Shown here one piece after another: positions 1 through 12,800 of a stretch of DNA of 64,000 nucleotides (the stretch's first letter is position 1; each line of letters begins with the position of its first letter). The notes under the pieces are model-generated. The model was given only the letters and a program-made list of their open reading frames with translations, did not search any database and was not told where the DNA came from. Position numbers and translations under genes: made by a program. The DNA comes from Symbiodinium natans (lineage: Eukaryota; Sar; Dinophyceae; Suessiales; Symbiodiniaceae), in NCBI GenBank assembly GCA_905221605.1, contig CAJNDS010002413.1:613042-677041 (forward strand), in the 5' to 3' direction.

Positions 1-806
1 ACCCTAAGCCCTAGGTTTTTAGATTTTAGGGTTTAGGGTTTCTAGGGCTTAGGGGAACCCTTAAACCCCTAAAGCCCAAGAAGCCGTACATCTCCAAAGC
101 ATCCAAAACCCTTCGGCCTCCCCGCAGTCCGTGGTGCCCAACTCACGGGAGAAGACGGTGGTCACGGCCCCTTGGCCCAGCGATGGTGTAGAGTTGAGGG
201 GCTTAGGGCAGTTTAGGGTCCCTAAACCCTCAGCCCTCAACCCTCAACCGTCCACCCTAAACCCTAAACCCTAAATCCCAAACCCTAAGCCCTAAGCCTT
301 AAACCCTAAACCTTGAACCCTCAACCCCAAACCCTAACCGGGTTAGGGGGTTCAGGGTTGAGGGTTTAGGGGTAGTACAGGAGGGCTCAGGGCCTTGTAA
401 GGCTTACAAGGTGAGTTTAGGGTGCTTCTCGGGCCATGGGGTTTAGCGTTTAGGGTTTTAGGGTTGAGTTGCTTAGTTGGGCTTCAGGCATCTCGGTCTA
501 GGGTTTAGGGTTTCGGGTTTAAAGTTTCGGGTTTAGGGGTTTTTGCTTCAGGGGTTAGAGTGTTTTCTGCATAAGGCTGCCAGTTGAGGGCATAGCCCTC
601 AACCCTGGCCGGCCACAATTTGGCCCGTGTCGGGGGTCGCATGAGCGTAGAAAGGAATGACCAGACTATTTGGCTTGTTCCTTATGATCAGCAATGCACG
701 CGGCCTCCACACTAAACCCTAGACCCTTAAACCCTAAACCCCAAACCCTAAACCCTGAACCCCAAACCCTAAACCCCCCAAGCCCCCCCCTCAAGAAGCC
801 CCGGAG
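1..806. repeat. Degenerate telomere-type repeat matrix
   Basis: Mixed CCCTAAA and TTTAGGG blocks with diverged units (CCCTCAA, CCCTAAG). Short unique islands at 60-200 and 545-710 show no family match apart from the possible exon at 128. Confidence 0.85.
128..175 (+). CDS. Possible upstream KS-gene exon (uncertain)
   Basis: A GC-rich non-repeat island follows CCCGCAG at 121-127. It opens as SVVPNSREKTVV in the frame that would feed the 807 exon. I see no family motif, and the end is not defined. Confidence 0.25.
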
Positions 807-847
807 GTGCCAACGCAGCTCATGACCGACAACCAGGCCATGATCAG
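807..847 (+). CDS. KS gene exon 1 of those seen
   Basis: AG|G acceptor at 805-806 and GC donor at 848. Encodes VPTQLMTDNQAMI plus two bases; joined to the next exon it gives ...AMIRSMACHYPG in frame. This is the linker just before the KS start, supported mainly by phase and splice sites. Confidence 0.6.
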
Positions 848-3800
848 GCTCCTCCCGGTTTAGGGGTTTAGGGTTTAGGGTTTGGGGTTTAGGGTTTAGG
901 GTTTAGGGTTTAGGGGTTTAGGGTTTAGGGTTTGGGGTTTAGGTGTAGGGTGTACACCCCTTGCCCCGCGGAGCTCTTGGCGCGCGATTGCAGAAATCAA
1001 GGGCTTAAAGGCTCCAGTCCTTCCAGAGCTAGGCGGCCTAACCCTAAACCCTAAACCCGAAACCCTGAACCATCCCGAGCCCTTCTAAAGCAAAAGCTCT
1101 GGAAGACCCAAAGCATCCTAGAACATCCTACAGCCAGAGTTAGGGTTGAGGGTTTAGGGTTTGGGGTTTAGGGCTTAGGGTTTAGGGTTTTGCCCGAAGC
1201 CCTAGAACCCCAAAATTCTGTCAAAAGACTTCCCTGGACACCTACCGGCTAATCCGTAAACCCTAAGCCCTCACGTTAGGGCTTAGGGTTGGTCTAGGGT
1301 CCCGGGTTTAGGGTTTGGGGTTTAGGGGTTTAGGGTTTGGGGTTAGGGGTTTAGGGCTTAGGGTTTACAGACCTCCCGACAGGTCTATGGCCTGCCACTA
1401 CCCGGGCGACAGCCGGAACCAAGAGTCGTACTGGCTGGTGGCGCTAGGCGGGGCCGGGGGGGGGGGGGGCTTTGGGGTTTGGGGTTTGGGGGTTTCGGGG
1501 TTTCGGGGTTTAGGGTTGAGGGTTTTTAGGATGTACAGGGTTTCGGCAGTGCCTTTTTCACACTCTTTTCAAGATCCGGTTCCCTTCAGAACCTTCCCAA
1601 GCCCCACATCCAGAGCAGTCTAGGGTTCGAGGCTAAGGGTCCCCAACTCTAGAAACCCCAAACCCCCCAACCCTAAACCCGAAACCCCCAAACCTTAAAC
1701 CCTAAACCCTAAACCCTTAAGCCCCAAAGCCCCAAAACCTAAACCCTAAGCCCCAAAGCCCTAAACCCTAAACCCTTAAACCCTAAACCCTCAACCCCCC
1801 AAGAAGCCCTAAGAAGCCTAAAGGTGGCGCCGACGGCCTCGTCAAGGTGCCGGTGACCCGCCCGGCCGCCGGATGACGGGCTTTGGGTTGAGGGACCCTC
1901 CGAGGGTTTTTGGGTGGAGGTTTTGGAGGTTTAGGGTTTAAGGGTTTAGGGTTTAGTGTTTTGGGGTTTAGAGTTCGGGGTTTAGGGCCTAAACCTAAAC
2001 CGATCCTTCATACAATGGTGGGCATTGGCCAAACATTAGCGGGCATTACCCAACGGCATTGTATCAAGCATCCGTGGGTCTTGGTCAAAGTATTCAGTGT
2101 GGTCAAGATTCCGAGCGCATTTTGGTCAACATGTCGTGGACATTGGTAGAAGAGAATAGTGGAAATTGTTTTTCCAAGAATGAGCGGTCAATACTCAAAA
2201 ACAGTTGCAGACTTGTTTTTGGGTACTGCCCGCTATTTTTTAGGTAGTGCCTGCTTATTCTCGGTGTGTCCGCGGACATTTTGGTCAAAGTTCCGTTGGC
2301 ATAGGGTCTACATTACGTGGGCATTTCTGGGTTTAGGGCCTGCGGGGGCATGGTTTTTAAGGTCTTTGGGGGCTGGTCTTTAGGGTTTCTCGCTTACTGC
2401 TGCCCAAGTGTGCGCCTCCTGTCGCTCTTCTCGAGGCTGCGGTTAAAGTGTCATCATCATCTCCACTTCTACAAAACCACGCCACCCAATGGGTGGGTGG
2501 GTGTTGCCAAGCTGCTTGCCAAGCTGCTTGCCTGCTTGGCAAGCAGCTGCTTGACAAGCTGCTTTACTAGTGAATGCTTTGACCTGAGATTCGGAACCCG
2601 AAGCCCTACCCCAAAGCCTAAGCCCCGCAGGAAATCCCCAAGCCCCAAACCCCTAAACTCTCAGCCTTCAAGCGCCCTGAACCCTGAGCCCATTTCTCGG
2701 GTTTCTGCTGCAACCCGAGTTGCTGAGGATGGGACGCGACCGAGTACTTCTCAGCAGATGAGAAGGAGCCCGTCTGAGCCCTCCAACTTAGGGTGTGAGC
2801 CCTAAACCCTAAACCCTAAACCCTAAACCCTAAACCCTAAACCCTAAGCCCTAAACCCTAAACCCTAAACCCTAAACCCTCAACCCTGAACCCTAAACCC
2901 TAAACCCTAAACCTAAACCCCTAGACCCCTAGAATCTAAACCCTTAGACCGCTATTCCCCTACAACCCGAAACCCTGAATTCCGAAACCATAGGGTTTAG
3001 GGCTCAGGTTCAGGATTCGGGGCTTACTTGGAGAGGGTTCTAAGTAGGGGTTTTACTTGATTTGCTGAAGGACACATGCTTGGAAACTTTCAAAGTGGCG
3101 CTAAGCCTCTGAGCTTAAACCCTACAAACCCTTAAAACCCCCAGAACCCCCAAAGCCCTAGAAGCCCTGCAAACCCTGAGCCCCCCGGGCCCAGCACTAT
3201 AGAAGCCCGAGGCCCAAAAGCCCCAAAAGGGCTTCGGGGCTTAGGGGCTTAGGGGCTCAGGGTTTAGGAGCTTAGGGGGTTGAGGGGTTCAGGGGCTTAG
3301 GGTTGTAGGGTTTTTTTTGGACTTTAGGTTAAGGCAAGGGGTTTAGGGGCTTAGGGTTTAGACTTTAGCTTAAGGCAAGGGGTTTAGGGGCTTAGGGTTT
3401 AGACTGTAGGTTAAGGCAAGGGGTTTAGGGGCTTAGGGTTTAGTGCTTTGGGGCCCAGGGTTTTTTGCGCTGGGCTTCGGCTTAGACTTTCGGAGCATTC
3501 GAGGCTCAACGCCTTCGACGCCAGAAGACCCCCCTCCCCTCCCCCCCCCGCCCCGCTGCTTGAGGTGGGTAGTTTACCCCAGAAACACTTTACACATTTT
3601 ACTCCTTATATAGCCCTTATAGCCCTTGGGTTTAGCGGTTCGGGTTTCGGTTTTAGGTTGCCTCAGGCGGTCCTGAAGTTTGGGGTTTAGGCTTTAGAGA
3701 GCTCCAAGCCCCGGAACCTAAACCCCTTGTCCCTAAACGCTAAACTCTAAACTCTCAACCCTACAATCTAAACTGCCGCAGGAGGGTTTCACCTACGCCA

Positions 3801-6800
3801 TCCACGGCGGCTTTTGCGCCGACGTTGCGCGGCGGCGGTCGATATTCTGGGGGATTGAAGCCTTGAGTTGGGTTTAGCGTTTAGCGTTTAGGGTTTAGGG
3901 TTTAGGGTTTCGGGTTTAGGGTTTAGGGTTTAGGGTTTAGGGCTAGGCAGGCCCTTGGAATGTTTTGCATTCCCTCATTGGGCTCATGGGATGTTTTCTT
4001 GTAATTCGTTTGAGTAAGAACCCTTCAGAGCCCCGAAAAGAACCCTGAAAAGAACCCTGAAAAGCACCCTTAAAAGAACCCTTTAAAAGAACCCTTGAAA
4101 AGAACCCTGGAGAACCCTTAAAGAACCCTTGAGAACCCTAAATGAACCTTGAGAAGCCCCAAGATTGAAGCACCCCCCAAACCCACATCCGGTCCGATAC
4201 CCCTTGACAGAGTAAGGGCCGCTTGGCTGCCGAGAATTCTGAGTAGCCTCAACAAATTTGTAAATGAGTAGTTCGAATAGGGTTTTCGGGGGTTATTCTA
4301 GATGCTTAAAGAGTGACCCTAAGGGAATGCTCCTCGTAAGTATTCCGACCCCTATGTTAAGTGTGACCCTTGACGTGCAAGTGTGGGCAGCGATGGGCAC
4401 GAAGGTCCGGGGTCGCACGATTCCCTGGACACGGTCGTTGTTGGGGAAGACGGCCAGGTCCAGCTTCCTCCCTACATGAACAAGTTCCGACTTTTGGGCA
4501 AAGAGCCTGCATGGAGTTTATCAAGATGCTCACCCCAAAGCTGGCTGATTTCCTGGAGAAGATGCAGAAGTGCTGTACGAGTATTCCGCCTTTTTGCCGG
4601 TCTACATTCTTGTTTCAGGCTTCCTTGGGCAACAAACCCTCTACCCTGAACCCTACCTGAACCCAACCCCTGAAGACCCGATTTCCTGAGGCCTCATGTG
4701 GGTACCCCCCCCGGTACCTCCCCTTACACCCCACAAGAGAGCCCAAGTTTTTGGTTCCGGGCTGCTGTTGCTATTTGTACACCCTAAACCCTAAACCCTA
4801 GACCCTAAACCCTAAACCCTAAACCCTAAACCCTAAACCCTAAACCCTAAACCCTAAACCCTAAACCCTAAACCCTAAACCCTAAACCCTAAACGTTGAC
4901 GACCCATGAACCCCCCGCCCCCCCCTCCAGCCCTATGAATTCAGGATGATGTCATTATGTTCGACAACGTCTTCTTCGGGCTCTCCGAGGAGGAGGACCA
5001 TCTGAAAGGGAGAAGGGGGGCTGGGGCGGCTGGGGGTTGAGGGTTGAGGGCCGAGGGTTTCGGATTCATCCGGCAAACCCTAAACCCTAAACCCTAAGCC
5101 CTAAACCCTAAACCCTAAACCCTAAAACCCTTAGCCCTAAACCTCCAGAGACTCCAGTACCCCTGACAGAATGGAAAGCTCTTTAAGGCCGACAAAGAGT
5201 CGTGAGATGACTTTAACCCCAAGCCCTCAAGCCACATCCTCAACTAACCCTAAACCCTAAACCCTAAACCCTAAACCCTAAACCCTAAACCCTAAACCCT
5301 GAACCCTGAACCCTAAACCCTAAACCCTAAACCCTAAACCCTAAACCCGAAGCCCCAAACCCGAAACCCTAAACCCAGTGTCGTGGCAGTCCGCATGACT
5401 GATTGCATGAGCCGTAAACCCTAAACCCGGTTTCCTTAAGAACCCTAAACATCAACCCAGAATGTCAGGAACATTCTTTGATGAAGGGGGTGAACGCCAC
5501 TTGCAGTTCTGTAAAGGGTTTATGCGGTTTAGAGGGTTTATGGGTTTATGGGTTTCACGGAGTTTGTACGGTGGTTCTGAACCCTGAAGACCCGAACTTC
5601 TGAAAGCACGGCCCTATGCCCTTTCAACCATCTCGCAACAAAAAGCACCTCTCAAAGCCCCAGACCCTTAAAACCCTTAATCCCAAAGCCTTAGCCCTTT
5701 CTGAAACCTGGAAGCCCTCAAAACCACGAACAAAACCCTAAAAACCCTAAACGCCCTAAAGACCCTAGGCCGAAAAAGACCCTTAAGCCCTAAACCACGC
5801 CCTAAAAACCCTAAACGCCCTAAAGACCCTACGCCGAAAAGGACCCTTAAGCCCTAAACCACGCGCCCCTGTAGGCGCACGTGATGTCGCCGGGGCAGAG
5901 ACTGGTGATGCAGACCGGCTACGAGGCGCCCGTTAACGGTCCAAGAGACCCCCCTCAGACCCCGCAAGCCCCCTACAAGTGCCTTGCCCCTTGAAAGAAG
6001 TTCATTGTAACGAAACAGCTTGCTGCAAAAGGGAGTTTAAGCCTAAACCCTAAACCCTAAACCCTAAACCCTAAACCCTGAACCATAAACCCTAAACCCT
6101 AAACCCTAAACCCTAAACCCTAAACCCTAAAGCCTAAACCCTAAACCCTAAACCCCAAACGCTAAAGGGTAAGGCCTAGAACAGAAATAGGGTTTAGGGT
6201 GGGTGTTTGCTGCCCTGGGAGCTGCCCTTCGCATGCTACAAAGCCTTCGAGGGACTTAACACTCACAGCCTACAGCCCTCTGACCCTAAACCCTCAACCC
6301 TCAACCCTAAACCCTCAACCCTGAACCCTAAACCCTCAACCCTAAACCCTAAACCCTAAACCCTAAACCCTCAACCCTAAACCCTAAACCCCAAACCCCA
6401 AACCCTAAACCCCATGTTCGGGGAGGCGCTTCACAACGCCGGCATCACCAAGGCCATCCAGCGGTGGGTGGGGTTTGGGGTGAAGCTTCTAGGGTTTAGG
6501 GTTTAGGGTTTCAGGGTTTAGGGTTTAGGGTTTCAGGGTTTCAGGGTTTCAGGGTTTCAGGGTTTCGGGTTTAGGGTTCTTCTAAGGGCAGTTTCTTGGG
6601 CCCCTCATATGGTCCCGTACCCTTGGGCTGTATACGTAGGGTATATAAGGGGTGTATAAGGAGTCCCCCTTTTAAGGGCTCATACCAAGAGACCAAGTAC
6701 CTATCTTAAGGTTCTAGGGTTCAGTGTAGAGTTTTGAGGTTTAGGGCTCTGGTGCTTGTAGGGGTTTGCGGTTCAGGGCTGTAGGGGTTCGGGCTGACGG

Positions 6801-9800
6801 TTGGCGTTGTGGAGCATATCCCCCCCTCTGGGGGCTATGGTTTCCCAAAACCCAAAACCCTCAACCCTCAACCCTAAACCCTAAACCCTAACCCTAAACC
6901 CTCAACCCTAAACCCTAGACCCTTATGGTTTAGGGTTCCCTGCAATGTCTAATGCCCAAGCGCGAAACTGCCCCTGAACCGGCATACCCTAACTCGGTGG
7001 GCCCTCGGGACATTTCATATTTTCCCTTAGGTTAAGGGTTTATGGTTTAGGGTTTGGGATTTAGGGTCTAGGGTTTCGGGTTTAGGGTTTAGGTTTTATG
7101 GTTTAGGGTTCAGGGTTTAGGGATCATATTCAGGAATGTTTGTCAGAGGGTTTTAAGGGCCATCCTAGCTAGCAACACCGAAATGCCCCAAACGGCGAAC
7201 CCGGCCAAGGCCCCAAGCCTTGTAGCTCTGCATGAATCGAGCCATAGCCCGCTCGACAGTCTCGGGAAAAATCGTGGAACTGCACATTTTGGGGGTCGGG
7301 GGTGGGGGCGCACGGGGACAGAGCCCTAAGTCCCAGACCCTAAACCCAAAGCCCCAAACTGAAACCCAAACCTTAAACCCTGAGCCCTAAACCGCAAAAC
7401 CCTAAACCCTAAACCCTAAACCCTAAACCCCTAAACCCTAAACCCTAAACCCTAAACCCCAAACCCCAAACCCCAAACCCCAAACCCTAAACCCCTAAAC
7501 CCCAAACCCTAAACCCTAAACCCTAAACCCTAAACCCTCAACCCCGAAACCCTAAACCACCTTCCCAAGAAGGCCTCGGCCATGGGCCTGCGCTGCGGCG
7601 TGTACCTGGGGGACTCGGGCTGCGACTGGCCACAGCTGCTGCTCGAAGAGAGCTATTTAGGGTTTAGGGTTTGGGGTTTAGGGTTCAGGGTTTAGGGTTT
7701 AGGGTTTAGGGTTTAGGGTTTAGGATTTAGGGTTTAGGGTTTAGGGTTTAGGGTTTAGGGTTCAGGGTTTTACCCCAAACCCCCCAAAACAAACCCCCAA
7801 AATCCTCCAGGTTCGGCCACCTCGCTGGGCCGGCGCGGGCCTTGGGCTCGGCGCAGGGCATCGGAGGCCCGAGCCTTTCCGGGTTTTGGGCTCAAGGGGT
7901 TTGGGGTTTAGGGGTTTAGGGTTTAGGGTCTAGGGTCTAGAGTTTAGGGTTTAGGGTTTAGGGTTGGTGGGGTTTAGGGTTGGTGGGGTTTAGGGTTGGT
8001 GGGGTTTAGGGTTTAGGGTTGAGGGATGGTGGGGTTTAGGGTTGAGGGTTTAGGGTGATATTTTAGGGTTGAGGGTGTAGGGGTTAAGAATGGGGGTTTA
8101 GGGTTAAGGGGTGTCGCATTGGTGGGGTTTGGGGCTTGGGGTTCAGATTGAAGAGGCTTAGGGGTTTAGGCCTTCGGTGTAAAGATAGGGGTTTAGGGTG
8201 TAGGGTTTAAAAGAGGCATGTTGTTTTCAGGGACTCCGCTCCCTAAACCCTAAACCCCAAACCGGTTTTGTTGTTTTTTTTTTTTTAACGGGGCGTTGTT
8301 GCTTCTCGGGCTTACGGGCTTTGAGCGTCTTCGAGTTTCGAAGCCCTTCCGACTCTGAACCCTGGCCCTGAACCCGGAACCCGGAACAATGAACCCTGAA
8401 CCCTGAACCCTAAACCCCAAACCCTAAACCCTAAGCTCCCCCTAGGCTAAACCCTAAGCCCCCCCGTAGGAGCCGTGGCTTCTAAACTCGGAACCCCGAA
8501 CTCTCAGCCCTAAGACATGTAACCCTGAACTATGACCCTACGCCTCTGCAATCCTCTACAACCCAACCCTCAACCCTCAACCCTAAACCCTAAACCCTAA
8601 TCCCTACGAATCCTTGAAGCGCTGAACTGGTTGGTTTTGTTGGTGCCGCAGCAACAGGACCCTCAACCTGAGCCCCAAAACACTTCCACACTAGCCCTGA
8701 ACACCTAAACTCCAAAACCCTTAAACTCCCTAGACCTGTCCTGAAACCCATAAAGCCGGGGATGCCCTAAGCCCGAGACCCTCGACCCTAAACCCGAAAC
8801 CCCAAACCCTAAACCCGACACCCTAAACCCGAAAACCTGAACGCTGAACCCCAAATGCTAAATACAGGCTCGCGCCTGGCTCACTCGCTGGGACTCACGG
8901 GGCCCACGCTTACGGTGGACACGGCGTGCCGCTGGGATTCGGGTTTAGGGTCTACTTGGAGGTTCGTGGTACTTACTAACCAAATGTACTTAAAAGCCTC
9001 TTAGGTGCCCTAATGTTGTTATAATTGGGTGAACAGTTGTATTTGGGTGATTAGGTACCTTGAACCTTCAAGCAGGGTTCAGGGTGCATGGTTTGGGGTT
9101 CAGGGTTTAGGGCTTAGAGTTTAGGTTTAGGGGTTTAGGGTTTAGGGTTTCGGGTTCAGGGAGAAGGGTTCAGGATTTAGCCTTCTAGGGTTGAAGATTC
9201 AGGGGTTTAGGGCTTAGGGCTCGAAACGCCATCTCCTGCCCTAAGCCCTCACGAGCCCTAGACCCTAAAACCCCACAAGATCTAAACCCCAAACCCTTGA
9301 ACTCTTAACCCCCCTCCCCCTGCCAAGAACCCTACATACTGAGCCCCGTCCCAAGCCCCAAGCACTAAACCCTAAGCCCTAAACTCAAAACCTAAACCCT
9401 AACCCTCAACCCCAAACCCTAAACCCTAAACCCCAAACCCCAAACCCTAAACCCCTAGACCCTGAACCCCAAAAGCCCTCAACCCGAGGCTCCTCCTCGC
9501 TGGTGGCCATCGGCGTCGCCCACACCGCGCTCCGCAAGGTGCCAGAGTGCCCTAAGCCCTCGAGAGCCCTAGAGAACCTGCAACCTTATAGAACCCGAAA
9601 CCCTGAACCCTAAACCCTAAACCCGAAACCCTAAACCCTAAACCCTAAACCCTAAACCCTAAACCCGAACCCCTTAACCTCTAAGCCCTAAACCCTTAAC
9701 CCCCACACAACTCCGGCAAGGTGAGCGCTGAGCAGGTGGACCCCGGCGTGAACCCACACGCAGGGGGCCCCAGGGTTCGGCCTTGGGGGTTTTCGCGGTT

Positions 9801-12800
9801 GGGGTTTAGGGTTTTAGGGTTTAGGGTTTGGGGTTTGGGGTTTAGGGTTTGGGGTTTAGGGTTTGGGGTTTAGAGTTTAGGGTTTGGGGTTTAGGGTTTG
9901 GGGTTTTAGGGTTTAGGGTTTGGGGTTTTAGGGTTTAGGGTTTGGGGTTTAGGGTGTAGGGTTTAATTAGGGCCTATGAATGTTAGTCCGTCATCCTAGG
10001 GGCTTTTCGGTGCTTAGGGGCCAGGGCTTGTGCTTGGGGAGTCTTAACGGGTTTGGTTGCACCTCCAAACTGCAACACATGTTGTTTCGCTTTAGGGTTT
10101 AGGGTTTGGGGTTCAGAGCTTGGGGTTTAGGGTTTAGGGTTCAGGAGTTTAGGGTTTAGGGAAAAAGGGTTTAGGGTTCATGGGTTTAGGCTTTAGAGGT
10201 TTAGGGTTTAGGGTTTGGTGTTTGGGTTTAGGGTTTGTGGATGCAGAGGAATTGCGCAGTTTCGCCGTTCTGTTTCTGTCTCGGGCCCCCCTAGAATCAT
10301 AGTCCCCCCTCCCCCCCCCTCCGCCCCGAAGGGGTAGCCAAGAATAACAGAGACCCAATAGTTACCAACGTTACGCCCTTTTGAATCTCCTTCCGAGTAT
10401 CCTAGACGGGCTGCCCCAACCCGAACCGAATGGCCCCTATGATGGCTTTAGGCTCAAAGCGCGTACTCCGCCTAGGCCCTAAACCCTAAACCCTAAACCC
10501 TAAACCCTAAACCCTAAACCCTAAACCCTAAACCCTAAACCCTAAACCCTAAACCCTAAACCCTAAACCCTAAGTACGAGGCCTTGTGAACGCTTAATCC
10601 AATCCTTCAGGGTTAGAGCAGAGAACGGGCTGAACTCGAGGATGAGCCTTGTGAATTACGGCTTCTACGGGCTTAGGGTTTTGGGTTTAGCGTTTAGGGG
10701 TTTAGGGTTTAGGGTTTTGGGGTTTAAGTTTAGGTTCTAGAGCTACCACACCAAAGCTCATCCCTTGTCAGTCGCACCCTGGGCTGCGGTCTAGGAAGTT
10801 TAGGGTTGAGGGTTTAGGGTTTAGGGTTTCTGTTCGCTTACTTTCAGAGTTCTGTCATCAGCGCGTGGCTTGCTTACAGCAACACAAGCCCTGAGCCCCA
10901 AGCGACCCCCCAAAACCCTACGGTCACTAAGACCTCTAAGCCCCAGGTTTAGGGTTTTGGAATTGGTTTAGGGTTTAGGGTGTAGGATTTTGGGTCTGGG
11001 GTTGAGGGTTTAGGGTTTAGGTTTTAGGAAACCCCTGTAATACAGGGTCGGAATAATTACTCATCAGATTCCCTTATGGTCCCTTTATGCGTCTGCTCTG
11101 CTATCCCCCAAAGCCCTGTTCTAACTATTCAGGCCCTTGTATTAAGCCCCAGACGCCGCCCCAACGAGCCTCGGCTTGTCCAACAACCCTAAACCCTAAA
11201 CCCTAAACCCTAAACCCTAAACCCTAAACCCTAAACCCTAAACCCGAAACCCTAAACCCTAAACCCTAAACCCTAAACCCTAAACCCTTCGCGTCACAGG
11301 TGAAGATGGCCTTAGCCCAGGGCTGCAACTTGCTCCTGTCGCCGCGAATGCCACCTGGCCATATTGGGGGTTTAGGGTTTAGGGTTTAGGGTTTAGGGTT
11401 TAGGGTGTAGGCTTTGTATCGAGGATGCCCAGTAGTGCCCTTCTTCCCTTTTTTTGGGCTTGAGGTCCCCTTGTATAATCCTCGCAAACCAAACAAGGGG
11501 TGTTCCTTGGTCACTGGGGAACCTCGGTTGTTGCTTTTTTTGGGCCAAGGGAGGGGCTTTCGGGATTCTGCGGATGTTCACTAGCCCTAGGCCCTGAGCC
11601 CTAAGCCCTCAGGCCTAGCCCTAATACGCCCTAAGCCCAAAGCAGCCCCAAGCCCCAAGCCCCAAGCCCCCCAAGCCTGAAGCCCTAAGCCCTAAGCCCC
11701 AAGCCCTAAGCCCTAAGCCCTACGCCCGAAGCCTAAGCCCGCCCTAAGCCCTAAGCCCGAAGCCCGAAGCCCTAAGCCTTAAGCCCTAAGCCCGAAGCCC
11801 CAAGCCTTAAGCCCTAAGCCCTAAGCCCTCAGCCCTAGGTTAAGCCCGAAGCCCTAAGCCCTAAGCCCGAAGCCCTAAGCCTTAAGCACTAAGCCCGAAG
11901 CCCTAAGCCCTAAGCCCTAAGGAAGCTCTAAGCCCTGAGCCCGAAACCCTAAGCAGCCGTAACCCCAAAGCCCCAAACCCTATGCCCGAAGCCCTAAGCC
12001 CAAGGGGCTCTGCCGTTCTACCCTAAGGGCCTTGAGGCGTTTAGGGTTTAGGAGGGTTTAGGATTCCCCCGTATACACAAGCATGGGAGCCGCGCTAAGA
12101 GTCTGTGACGGAAACTCTTTTTGGGGTTCCCAAATCCTGCACTCAAAGCTCTAAACCCTAGGAACCCTGTGCCCTCAGCTTTCCCTTTCAGAGTGTCGTA
12201 GGATGCACACGACTATTTGCTTAAGACCCTCCCCCCCCCAAAAAAAAGAAATAGTCATCCCTATATTGCCCATATAAGGAAGGAGATTAAATATCTTGGG
12301 GCGTTTCCGAAGGAAATAGTAGTATAGGGCCTCTTTTTGAGGAGGCTATAGGGAGGCTCGATTGTGTGGCCTAGGCTTTAGGGTTTCGGGGTTTAGGGTT
12401 TAGGGTTCTGGGTTTGGGGTTTGAAGGGTTTCGGAACGCAGCCAAAAAACACTCAGATCTTTGAGGGCTGACTGGGGCAATCTAGGGTCCCCCAAGCCCT
12501 AAGCCCTGTAAACTCTCTAAACCATAAGTTTTATTCTGGGGCGGGCCCCTGAGGTATATCCTCTACTCTGGCGGCATTCTCAGCCTGCTTTCGGCGGGAC
12601 GGGTGGGCCCTAAGCCTCCCAAAAGCTCTAAAGCTCGGCGCCCCGAACACGTGAAGCCGTGAACTAGGAAGACCCGAACAGGGTTTAGGGTTTAGGGTTT
12701 AGGGTTTAGGGTTTAGGGTTTAGGGTTTAGGGTTTAGGGTTTAGGGTTTAGGGTTTAGGGTTTAGGGTTTAGGGTTTAGGGTTTAGGGTTTAGGGTTCCG

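Larger units (their letters stand above)
848..4944. repeat. Introns of telomere-type repeat with small tandem arrays
   Basis: Between exons: TTTAGGG at 858-945 and 1146-1345; CCCTAAA at 1640-1800, 2797-2930 and 4780-4895. A 48-bp tandem repeat (TTAAGGCAAGGGGTTTAGGGG) has three copies at about 3,315-3,440. A 14-bp GAAAAGAACCCT-type array lies at 4,030-4,150. A CTGCTTGCCAAG palindrome cluster lies at 2,508-2,565. A weakly structured unique block at 2,010-2,330 has recurrent TTGGTCAA and GGGCATT words and no gene. Confidence 0.8.
4996..8867. repeat. Intronic CCCTAAA/TTTAGGG arrays
   Basis: CCCTAAA blocks at 5,074-5,145, 5,245-5,380, 6,040-6,160, 6,285-6,412 and 7,320-7,560; TTTAGGG at 6,490-6,575, 7,657-7,770 and 7,890-8,220. 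A TATA-rich foldback-like island at 6,600-6,720 and a T12 run at 8,275-8,286. Nothing else supported. Confidence 0.8.

Noticed and set aside
1315-1623. 102-aa protein containing MACHYPGDSRN
   Set aside because: The KS part is real but only as exon 1,383-1,447; the rest is intron repeat read through.
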